Shown here: positions 23,880-34,330 of the stretch, in pieces
How the letters are laid out: each line of letters starts with the position of its first letter
Numbering within the stretch: position 1 is the first letter of the stretch
Source of the DNA: Cinclus cinclus
Lineage: Eukaryota; Chordata; Aves; Passeriformes; Cinclidae
Direction: 5' to 3'
Assembly: GCF_963662255.1 (NCBI RefSeq)
Contig: NC_085050.1
Span: forward strand, 18,599,662 to 18,663,661
DNA: 64,000 nt
Made by a program: the position numbers and the translations under genes
The notes under the pieces: generated by a model
Database searches by the model: none
Told to the model about the DNA's origin: nothing
Seen by the model: only the letters and a program-made list of their open reading frames with translations

Positions 23880-24739
23880 GAGATATTGAAATCCTGGCTT
23901 TTATATAAATTAAACTAAAGATCATCAGCTCTATGTAAGAAATTTGCCTTGCCATTGCCTCACTTTTCCCATCCCAGCTAACAGACAGTGTTTTATGTAT
24001 CAACTGGCAGCAGTTTTTGTTATCCAAAATAGAAATATTTGAAAATATTTTATATATATGTAGGAATGAACAGGAACCATTTTTTATGTTCAGTTGGATT
24101 CTAATTTTCTCAGTTTTCTGATTTAGCCAAATAAATTAATTCTGAATTTAAAAACCTTGCTAAGGGAATTCTGTTCCACTTATATGGGGAAACCTGCAAC
24201 TTCTTTGTGAAGTTGTGGAAATATTTGGAGAAGTGTGTAATGAAAGGGCCAATAAAAATGTAAATTTTCTCAGCTGTATTTATTATATGTTTCACCTGGT
24301 TCTCTGGCAATGCTGCTGATTTTGATAGCAAGAAGCCGACTAAATATTTTGTAGCATGCTTAAAAAAAATAAATGAATAAACCCATAACATTTACATTTA
24401 ATTATCTGCCAGAGAAGGTATCTCTTCCATTCCAAATTAGTCAAGCAGACAGTATATGTTCACCAAAATCTTTTTATCTTGGACCTGGATTTTACTCTAG
24501 GTGGCAGAATTGCTCTATCTACTGCAGACAAAGAACAGATTAAGAAACAAAAAATGGTTAATGATATAGATCTCCCTAGTGTGAATAATTCTTGTTTCCT
24601 CAATCAGTTGCCTTATTTTTCCAATAGTGTCAAACATATCAGTAAGCAGGTGGAATTCATAAGCTGTATTTTTTAAAGGAGAAAAAATAATAAAGTGTTT
24701 TCCTATATGAAAAGTGCCTTGCTCAATTAGAAGCAGCAG

Positions 24740-24753
24740 TTTTTTTTTTTTTT
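24740..24753. repeat. Poly-T run
   Basis: A 14-base T run in AT-rich intergenic DNA. Confidence 0.9.
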
Positions 24754-26195
24754 AAAGTATAATTGCTACGAAATGCTGATACTTGAAATGACTTTGAGGT
24801 AATGTGTGTGAACTGCCACCTATGTACAGCTTCCTAGGAGGGGTTGAGGCTGGGGGAAGAGCTAATCTTTCCAACAGGGCTGTGTCAAGTTCTTTGCGTA
24901 TGAAGGGATTAAATTGTAACACAAAATGCATGTTAAACAGGGAGATGGGACACTTTAAACACGTCTGTAAGGAAGCTGCTCTTCCAGGCGGCCGAAATAC
25001 ATTTCTGTAAACTGCTCTGTGCATTGTAAGAGCCTAGAAGGATTGAGCCCCTCTAATGGTTACCTAAATGAACACTTTGACAAAAGCTCCACCCCAGATC
25101 CTCTAATTCCAAAAATTTTGAAACATTGTATATAATTTCTTTGTTGGCCTGTGTAATATATTTTAAGCATAATTTCTTGTGTCCTCCTGGCACTGTTTCC
25201 GAACTTTAGATTATAGGAGGAAAAAAGGGGAGCAGTGAAATCTTTCAGGAGGAGGGAGGTTTTAATTAGACTCTTTTGGAGGTCAGACATTTCAAGTCAA
25301 GAAAATCTTTCTGGAGCTGTGGAGGAGGGTAGAGAATTCCAGGGATGTTCATGTTTTCCCCCACATTTAATGATGCTACTTCTTCTGTTTAGTACATGCT
25401 TTCAAGTGCTCACGTTGTTAGGCTCCCTCTCCACACATGGTGAATAGGTTATTGCTACTCCTAAATGAAAAGTATTTTGACAAAAATCTTCTCAGTGCTT
25501 ACCATTTGTTCTGCATATTGTTGCAGAGTTGGTGTTGTGGGAGTCAAATCACTATTTTATAGTGCTACTCCCAAGACTGACGGTGCCCATCTTCGCAAGG
25601 TGGGGAGGGTTAGCTGGGCACATACGTATAAATATTGAAATATGAAGGAAAGAAAAAGTATCCTTTCTTTTAAAGTTATGCTACATTTTATCGAAAAACT
25701 TTCTACATTTTTAGTGATTTAAAAAGAAAGTAAAGCAATTATAGCGCTGTCTTGCAAGCCTCTCCTTGAAGTTGGAGAAAGGGTAATTTTTTTTCCTCCT
25801 TCTCATAGAAAGTGGAATTGTTGACTACATGCTTGTCTTTGATTTGTGGACCATCTCAACCATTTTTTCTTTTCTCTTATTGGCTTGTTGCAGAAAAATC
25901 TACTTTGTGTTTTGAGTTCAAAGCACCCTTTACTCATGCTGAGTATAACTCTCCTTGCTGGAGGATTCATTGAAATAGAACGGAGCTGCTTTGTAAATGC
26001 ACGGAATATAAGTTCTCTACAAGAGTATGAATGCAGTCCTTGCCTGAGCACACCAGAAGCAAGAATAGAGGGTGGAATGCTCCCATGGGAACTTATCCCT
26101 GGATATTTCTGAAGTGTATTTTTCACTTGATTTCACTTCAATCAGTTTGTAAGACTATGTGGGAGTATGTAGAGGTATGTCAAGCTAACTGATAG

Positions 26196-26660
26196 TGTGG
26201 GGAACATGGGAACACTTATTTCTGTGGGATTATCTGGTCAAGGACCTTGTCAAGCATGATGAAGAAAAGGAGAAGAGGGAAACAATAACTGAAACACAGA
26301 GAGAGACCTGGCAGACAAACATAATGGGACAAAGACAAGAAGCAAGTAAAAACTAATGAGCTATCTGCAAAGAAACTGGCACTTTAAAACTGATAAAGTT
26401 GTAAACCTGAGGGTCCAGAATGTTGCAAAATGTTGTTGGTACTGCCCAAACTGGTGGGGAAATGTGTAGGAGAAGAGAGTTGAAAAGGAACAATGTGGAT
26501 ATGGACAGAAAGGGATTAAAAACCTGTTGGTCACTTGTAAAACAAAGCTGGTCAGAACGTTTGCCTGACGGAACCCTATACTGATCACAGTGGGTCTGAT
26601 CTCATCAGATCGTGTCTCAAAGATCCTCTGTAAAATCCCTACGAGGGAGTGCTGCACGGA
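26196..26660 (+). mobile_element. Possible decayed ERVL-like LTR
   Basis: From TGTGGGGAACATGG at 26196 the sequence has the feel of an avian ERVL-type LTR. It includes GGTCACTTGTAAAACAAAG (near 26529), TTTGCCTGACGGAACCC, a CTGATCACAG/GTCTGATCTCATCAG block, and a TAAAATCCCTACGAGGGAG end near 26630-26650. No second LTR, clear target duplication or pol sequence was found. The call rests on word resemblance only, and the right boundary is a guess. Confidence 0.35.
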
Positions 26661-27300
26661 GCAGATGCCAGCTGCTGGGGTGCTGTGTGAATGGATTTGG
26701 AGCAGCTGGAGGCAGAGTGGGCTCCCCTGGCCTGTGTTGTCACCCACTGGAGCCAGTGGCCTCTCTGTGCCACCCACAGGAGTGGGAGAGGAGGCCTGGT
26801 CCACATCCTCCTGCGGCAGGAGCAGCGAGTGGGGGCTCAGTGCCTGCAGCTGGAAGGGGAGGGTGGGTCAGAGCCCCTGTGCCTGGCACTTGTCACTGCT
26901 CCTGGTGAGTGTCCCCAGAGCAGGCGTGCCTGGGTGTGGGTGCTCATTGCAGACCCCACACAGGACCAGCTTCCAGGAGGGTCATGGATGCTGGGTGGGC
27001 AGAGGGGCCGTGCTGGTGCTCGGGGGATGCGCGAAGGCGTGTGTGCTCTCACCAGTGACCTCCTGCCTCTACCAGCTGCAGAGGGCACTTGGCTGGCTGG
27101 CTGTGTTTTGTGGAGCTGTTGAAGGCAGCACTTTGTCTATGGCAGCCTGTGTGAACGTGTCAGTGTCTCTGGATGTGTGTGCAGCTTTGCCAGTGGCTGA
27201 ACCTGCAGCTGGAAAAGAAGTGGCCGCATCCCTCGGGCAGAGCATAGACTTGAGCTCCCATGCACTGGGCTGAGCCCCGGGGACCAGGACAGAGTTCTGG
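26640..27300. other. GC-rich block without recognised gene
   Basis: This block of about 660 bases is far richer in G+C than its surroundings and has a modest number of CpGs. It contains the longest open frame in the window (26590-27273, plus strand, 227 codons) and a frame on each of the other plus-strand registers. The translation is rich in Cys, Trp, Ser and Gly with no domain or hydrophobic pattern I recognise. Long stop-free frames in several registers are expected in GC-rich DNA. It may be the 5' leader of a retroviral element after the possible LTR on its left, a non-coding RNA exon, or an isolated GC-rich relic. Confidence 0.4.
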
Positions 27301-28402
27301 GCTAGAGATGTTGGAGGTGACTCTTGCTCCCAACATCCCTTAACAAAGCTTTTTTGTTAAAGGGAAAATTAGAACCATCCCAATGAGGGTTTTTCTGCCT
27401 TTTTTTTTTAACTGTGAAAAGCAGAAGTATGTATAAATAAAAAAAAAATTCTAATGTAAAAGTTTCAGGACAATATGAATACATGAATTTATGAAAAATC
27501 CATCATTCAGCTTGGCTCAAAGGCTCCTAAATATTTTTAAACAGGAATGAAAGAGTGCTGTTCCTATTGCTGAGCTTCATCTTTATTTATGTATAAATCC
27601 TCAAAGCTTATAAGTTTAGCATTTCTATAGACTATAAAAGCAGCATTTAATTGACTAAAACTTGTATTAATTTGCTCTTATAGTGCTTCTAAAAAAATAA
27701 ATCAACCCCATTACTAAATAAAATTAAAGACTGCCGTCAATTGTTCAATTTGTTTGTAGGAAATCTGTTGTGTTTAATTTTCAAAACTTTCCAAAATACA
27801 TATTTTTGGGAATATTTTGACTCTCGAGGGATTTTGGCACTCTGCATGCTAAGTAGTGCTACTGCAATGCAACCATTTTTCATTAGGCAATCTTGAAGGT
27901 CTTCAGCATTAATGCTGCTATGCACTGCTTGATATGACAAGACTGGTGTTTCTATAGATTACTCATATCTTGTTGTCAACGGGGAAGGTCATACAAAACT
28001 GAATTTTTCCTAGTGTAATCATGTTTCTTAATTTTTAGTTTCTTAAATTTAAACAAAATACTTTCTCCTTGCTATAGGAGAATTGAACTAACCCTCCTTA
28101 GGTAGTAACAGCAATTCTTGTGCTGTTCTATTTTGGGAGAATAGGTTTATATTATCACCTCTCTATAAAACTATTCAGAGGTCACCTTTTGTGACATCAT
28201 TTTTCTTCTACTTGCTCTAGTCACTGTGAGGAGATTCTGTTCTCTGTGAAGCAGGAAGCTCTATGCTAATACTGTTTAATGTGCTTTCCACAGAGGTTTG
28301 CTATCAAGTAACATAAAGTGATGTTCAGGAGGTGAGGGTTACTACCTTTGTAGCTGTTCCCTGTACAAGAGGAATGTCATACTCTTACATGTTTTTAATG
28401 TT

Positions 28403-28508
28403 AATGAAGCTATCTTACAAAAGGATTTTTACTGTGCTTTATGAAGCTATTGTACAAAGGGTTTTTACTGTTTTATGAAGCTATCATACAAAAGGTTTTT
28501 GACTTTGC
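28403..28508. repeat. Three-copy tandem of about 35 bp
   Basis: The unit (T)ATGAAGCTAT..TACAAAAGG followed by TTTTTACTGTG repeats three times, starting near 28403, 28440 and 28473. Unit lengths are about 37, 33 and 36 bases. Copies differ by a few substitutions and small indels. Confidence 0.88.
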
Positions 28509-31149
28509 ACTTTCTCCCAGTGAAAGCACAAGTGAAACCTTAACACCCATTACTTTACCAAGTACTATGCCCAATTTATTTGTGTGAGCTGCAAACAGTA
28601 TTGATACCTACTCCACCCTTATTAACATAGCATTAGGTAAAAGTGTCTTAGCTTCTCTCTGAGATGTCAGTTTGTATGCTTTGACCTTTATATCAATGTT
28701 CCCCACATTTTCCACCAACAATATAATTTTGGTATTTTACTGCTCAAACAGTGATTGAAAAGATTTGCCTGCCCTCTTGAAACCAATGTATTGTGCTGGT
28801 GACTGCCCACCTCCGTGGGCTGCTGTGCTGCTGCAGAGCCCATCAGGGAAAAACCTGTGCAGGGATGCCAGAAGCTAAAGCTGGCTGCCTGGAGGGGCTG
28901 CTGTAGTTTCACTGAGAAAACCTGAAGACAACTTAGTAGTAAATATTTGCTCAAATATTTTGCTTTTTAATCAAAAGATTGAAGTTAGTTTTCAGAGGGG
29001 TTTTTTATTATTCTCAGTTTGGAGCTTTTCTCTGTGGAGAACACATTTTAACAGAAGCACAAGCCATTTTAGGGAATGGTTGTAACACTGTATGTGTATG
29101 ACCTGCAGAGAAAAATAGAGCTGTGAGAAATCTGTGATAACGAAACAATATAATGATTTATAGATCTGATGATTTTAGACCTATGAAGAGCCCTGACAGG
29201 CAGAAAAAACGATTTGAAGTTGAGTAGTTTTCAAAATATTATCTGAAGATATGTAGTCTATGCTGCATCTCAAATCTAGTTATTAAAAGTGTATAGTACA
29301 ACACAGTACTGAAAATGAAGTAAATGCTGACCACCCCCTCCATTAATAGGGGTTAATCAGAATAAAGATAAATACTTTGGAATTAAAATGTGTTCCAATG
29401 GAGTGTGATGCATGCTGGAACATTGTTTAGGTATTAATCAAAATATTTAATCACTGTTGCAGTACTTAAAATGTGTCCCTAGCTGAAGTTACCTTATATC
29501 CTTGCCCTTAAAATGTGCTGTTTACGAGAGGTGTATCTCCTTACATTTTGAAGGAAGAGGGGGCCTGGTCTTTTTCCTGCAGCCACTGGCAATCTGACAA
29601 GTCTTTTCTGCATCTGAGCACTCCTGAGATTCAGACAGTGTTTCTGCTAGCATTGCCTGTCCATCTCCTATACAGTTGAGATATTGCCTAGACCCTGTCT
29701 GCTTTCCTGTGTATTTTTGGCCTGAAGTGTTTTTCACTATCTGGAAGAAAAGGGAACAGCTTATGTCATTACATGCATTTTAAGCGACAGTTTTGTTTCA
29801 AAGGGAAGTGAAAATAAGGTTTGTCATGTGACAGGGATATATCTTACCAATTTACAACTTTGGTAAGGAAGGCATGCTGAGAATACCAGCTTCCAGGGGC
29901 AAATAATGAACAGCAGGTTTAGGGGATAGCTCACTTATAAGAGGGAGAGATGTCAAGGGATTTGCTTTAGTAGTGCTAACTGTGATTCTTTGCCTTTTGA
30001 GAGTGGTCATCTAACACAGCCTGAGCACAGTAAGGTGACAGGTTTTTGGAAAAGGAGGAAAAACATTGCAGCTACTAAAGGTTCAACCTTCTTCAAAATC
30101 CATGCAGATGCATCATTCATGTATTGTCAGAGAATGATTAATACTAGAATATTATTAATGATTAAAAATGGCAAGGTTGAGATTTGATAGGTGACATGTT
30201 GGAAACTGAAGGATCACGAAGGATTATTGTGTCAATGGCAGATTGGAGATCCTTGAACAAAGTGGATCCATTTATAGGCTGGATTTTCAAGAGTTACGGA
30301 TTTATTTGTTTAGTGGTGTTGGCTTTTTTTTTTTTAACCTAAGAAGGATATTACTTGAAAACTAAAAAACCTTAAAATTTTACTTGTCACAAGACATTTT
30401 CCCTGACTAGAGGAACATTTGTGCTTGCAGTCTTACTTAACAGAATTGTAATGGTGTGTATTTAAAATCCAATTCAAAGGAAAACTCCTTCTAAAAAATA
30501 AAGTTATGAGATAGAGAAGGGGGAGAAACAGCAAATTATATGGAGAAAAAAACAGACTATTCCATTTTAAATTATGCTTAGTCTCATAAAACTCTTATCA
30601 GAGCAGACTCTCTGGCTGCAGGGAATAGTTTGCGGGTTTTTTTCCTGCAAACAGCACAAGAATGGGATTTTAAAGTTTGCTTAAAATGCTAAAACTCTCT
30701 CCATCTCATGCTGAAATAGGTTTTTAAGGGTCTCTTGATGTACCTCAACAAAAACTTGCTTGTATTTTGGTAGTTTTTTGCTTTTCTAATGTCTGCTGAG
30801 TAATACATACGAATGCCTGAAGTTTTACTTGAAGAGGCCTATATTAGTTCTTCATCAATGTAGAAAAAATACCCCAAACATTTCAGAATGTGATTACAAA
30901 AATAATTTCCATGCACTTCATCTGAACAGATTCTTAAAACACAACATTTATTCACAGAACTTGTAGTGGAAGGATTTTAGAGAGCAAAGAAACCAACTTA
31001 TCCTTCCTAATGTTGGGGACGGCTGAACGTGTCTCAGGCTCCCCCCTCTCTGGCAATGAGGGTCTGCCTGCTTTACTGCAGATACAGGTTTGCTATTTTG
31101 TTAATTTTTCCCTTGTAGGCTTCAGGGATTTTCTCCTTTTACATTCTTC

Positions 31150-31385
31150 CCTGCGTGGTGGTGGCTGGAGCAGGGAAGGTAAAAGCAGGGGAGATTGAAA
31201 GCAGCCTGGTGTAAGCCCCCAAACCTGGCAGCGTCACCTCTGGTTCCTGCGGGTCCGTGTCCCAAGTGGAGCTGCTGGAGCAGCACACACGGTCGGTCAC
31301 ACAGAGCAGAGGGGTCTGCTCGGTCTGGAGAGCAGCTCACACCCCCTCGGGGAGGTGGGTGTCTCTCTCTCGGTGCCATGAACAG
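31150..31385. other. GC-rich patch
   Basis: A short block with clearly raised G+C and several CpGs (for example CGGTCGGTCACAC and CTCTCTCTCGGTGCC) lies within AT-rich desert. Overlapping frames exist on both strands, none with a recognisable product. It could be a small CpG island, an exon of a non-coding RNA or an old repeat. Confidence 0.35.
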
Positions 31386-31460
31386 AGAAGAGAATATAGC
31401 AGTTTATCAAGAACAGCTTCCCTGGTTGTAGCTTAATGTTGTGTTTTCACCATCACACTT

Positions 31461-31498
31461 CCCCCCCCTCCCCGCCCCACAGATTTTTTTTTTTTTTT
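31461..31498. repeat. C-rich run plus poly-T
   Basis: Eight C and further C-rich sequence are followed by a 15-base T run (31484-31498). Confidence 0.9.
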
Positions 31499-33289
31499 CC
31501 TTTCAAAGGTCAAATCCTATTATTTCTGGCAGTCTTGTGGTGTTTTAGGTATCACCTTCAAACAATTGTGTGCAAATGTCTCTATGTGAGAATCTGCTCA
31601 CACCTATTCTCATGATTTCTAGGTAATGTCTTTGAAAATTGTGGGGACTTCAAGCCTGTATTCATTGCCTTAATCCCAAAATGTGCAATGTTATTTCTAT
31701 AACTGGGCATGCTGTTCAACCTGAAGTTTTTTGTTTTTATCGATTATGATAACCAAACAAAGAATAATAGGGAGAACAGAATATGTGGGGAGGAAAGGGG
31801 TCTAACATATTCTTTAACCTCCTACAAAAGTCAAGCAATCATCTGTGAAGACTCCCTTCTCCTGTTGAGAATTTGGATACTACTGCTTGTGTTGAGTTTG
31901 TATCCTAGTCATACCTACTCAGTACTGGATTATATTTTAAATTTTATCTTACTTATCAAAGTACTGCTCTGTCACATTGTGTAAAGAGTATAAATACTCT
32001 GGTGGGTACAGGAAGGGAGCAAAAAATTTACTTCCTGATCTACACATTGAAATCTTCCTAAAATTTGTTGATGCCATGTTTTGGGTGTGTTTTCTTTTCC
32101 TTTAGCTTATTATTTGGCATACATTTTTGTGAAATCAGACTATATCGTCTAAATTGAAAATCCTATATTTTTAAAGTACTTTTGAGAAGGAAGGGAATTA
32201 ACTTCAGTGCTGTACCCAGCCAGACTCTTGTGTACTCTGTATATCCATGTGACACCTCAAAATTAGCTTGTTGAAAACCAGAGAGAATCAATACCTTTTG
32301 GTTTTGACTTAATCTAAGTGGTGTTTAGTCATGTGACTCTGAATGGGGAACAAATTTTCGTGAAGGTTTTCCTTCTTCCTGAGGGGTAGACAGAGCAGTA
32401 TTCTGCCACCAGTGTCAGTTTCAAATGACACTGGAGTTACCTTATTTCACTCTGTTAAAAAAGCTTGCAGATTGTCATTAGAACTACTTTTTATTTGGAA
32501 AATCTATTTGGAGTCTGGAGACTGTACTCTGTTGTTGTTAATAAAACAAAAAAATCACTCAGTATAGCCAATTAAAAAAAAAAGAAAGATTATGCTAAGC
32601 ATATTAAAGATGGCATTAAATCTGCCTGTAGCAATGTTCCCCAACACTGCTGGCCTGGGGGTGGTGATATTGAGTGAGTCATGTGCTGCAGGCATATTGT
32701 GCTTTGTTCTTCCCTTCAGCTTAAATTCAGGTTCTTCTTTTCCTCTGCCTGTGAGTGGTGCTGGGGGGTGTCATGGGCGAGCAGAGCTCATGAGCGCTGG
32801 GGATGCAGGGCTGGCCTGCGGTGCCTCTCCCTCGGCTGCCTCTCGTCTGTCACGTTTGTGTACTTATAGGGACTTATTCCCACAGTTAACGAAATCCCAT
32901 GGAATGTTTAATAAACTGAAAATTAAGCTGGCAGAGCAGTATGTGGCATGTGCAAGATCTTCATTTGATGTAGTTACTAATGTGTACAAGTGAGCACAAC
33001 CATGCTTTCCCATGCAATCTTAATGTCCTAATAACATCCCAGGAAATTAGGCAAACATACTTCTGTTGCCTGAAAATACTGGGGTATTAAGTACAATAAC
33101 ATGTTAATATGTTCAAATTCTGAGTTGGTATTTTTAAGATGCTAAATTCTGATTTAAATTCCATTTCTCTAAATAATTGCTAGATCAAAAAATAGATTTT
33201 TTTGCCTTTTTTTTCTCATATAGGTATTGCACATTAGCACTGCACACTGACTGTGAGTTATGTGATCTGTTCTAAGCTGTTGGTTTTCA

Positions 33290-33420
33290 CCTACATTAAG
33301 CAATTACAGCTGGGTTTCATGGCCCAGCTTTCATTCCTCGTGAGTTGCTGAGGCGGGTTGATGTAATAACCTGTATCACCTTAACAGTCTCATCATCATT
33401 TTCTTTAGTTCAATATTTAC
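33290..33420. promoter_or_regulatory. Enhancer-like block with inverted repeat
   Basis: This is a non-repetitive stretch containing AGCTGGG (33308-33314) facing CCCAGCT (33323-33329) over an 8-base loop. It is followed by mixed-composition sequence with TGATGTAATAACC and CATCATCATTTTC. There is no ORF or transposon. A regulatory role is inferred from composition only. Confidence 0.2.
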
Positions 33421-34139
33421 ATAGATCAAAATATCCACTTTTTCTCAGGTTCTTTGCTTTATGAGAACCCCAAACTAACCAGCACAACTCTTCATAGTCT
33501 GATGGAGAGAACAATGAATGTTGCTATAACTAGAATTTGACACAGTGATGCATGAACACAGAAATGTTTCTCTCACGAACTCATTGGAAAGCTCATGTCA
33601 CATTAATGTATGTCATCATGTATATGATGTATTGGGTAAATCTGGAGATACTAAAACTTTAACAAAGGCAAAAATCTGTTTCCCTGGAAAAACACAGTTA
33701 AATTGGTTGTGTCTATGATACTTGAGGCCAGATCAGATGAAGTGTCTAGTTTAGACTAAATGATGTTAGATCTTGCAAATGTTAATCTAATTAAACCCCA
33801 AACAGTGGGAAAGAAATTCTATACATTTTTTTTAATTTAGTCTTAAAGCCAAATTTCTAGGATGCCTCCACGAGCTTTATTTAATTGATTTTCTATTCAC
33901 TAGAGAGTTGGTTGAGATAGGAACAGGCTTAGGCATGAAATGTTCATCCTAGGTCCTGAAGTTTTTAGAAAGGGATTTAAGTATATAGCTATCTTTATAT
34001 CTTTATCTATATAAAATTGCCAATTTCTATTGTCCTCAGTGCTGTATTTTGTTTTCCAAATGACTGTAAAGTGAGATTTTTTTTACATGCACTGAAGAAA
34101 AACAATTGTGCCTGAATTGTCTGTGTGGCATTTATAAAA

Positions 34140-34330
34140 GTATGCAATTATTATTTTAAATGCGTGTAAGTAGGGCTTAATCATGTCGGAGTGCAAACAC
34201 AAAGCAATAATTAGTCCTCATCTCAGAGATGCTATGTGTTAAAAAGGCCTGATGGAGGTACAAGGAGAGGAAGCAACATAGTGGTGGCAACTGCTCATAT
34301 TAATATGATTATTTAAATGATATTATTTAT
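34140..34330. promoter_or_regulatory. Enhancer-like block rich in TAAT
   Basis: This dense cluster contains GGGCTTAATCATGTCGG, AGCAATAATTAGTCC and ATTAATATGATTATTTAAATG, typical of homeodomain-bound non-coding elements. No coding frame or repeat signature is seen. Confidence 0.22.

Larger units (their letters stand above)
22336..26195. other. Intergenic, no gene seen
   Basis: There is no supported gene. A minus-strand frame of 138 codons (22408-22824) has no family resemblance. The stretch contains the hexanucleotide array at 23814-23879 and a T run at 24740-24753. A chance frame at 25803-26126 is also unsupported. Confidence 0.6.
27301..33280. other. Intergenic, no gene seen
   Basis: AT-rich DNA without supported genes. 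It includes a three-copy tandem at 28403-28508, a small GC-rich patch at 31150-31385, a C-rich/T-rich tract at 31461-31498 and another GC-rich patch at 32740-32870. Frames such as 32592-32993 run across these patches and are not convincing proteins. Confidence 0.6.

Noticed and set aside
23661..24027. Leu-Ile and Leu-Val repeat proteins on both strands
   Set aside because: They are translations of the hexanucleotide microsatellite.
26590..27273. Longest ORF (227 codons, plus strand) as a protein-coding gene
   Set aside because: No recognisable domain. Composition is that of translated GC-rich DNA, and other registers are also open over the same stretch. No convincing exon structure or start context was found.
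23814..28508. CRISPR-like arrays
   Set aside because: The direct repeats found are contiguous tandem units without unique spacers, and the genome is vertebrate.
32592..32993. Plus-strand ORF of 133 codons
   Set aside because: It is made stop-free by a short GC-rich patch and shows no domain, signal peptide or splice support.
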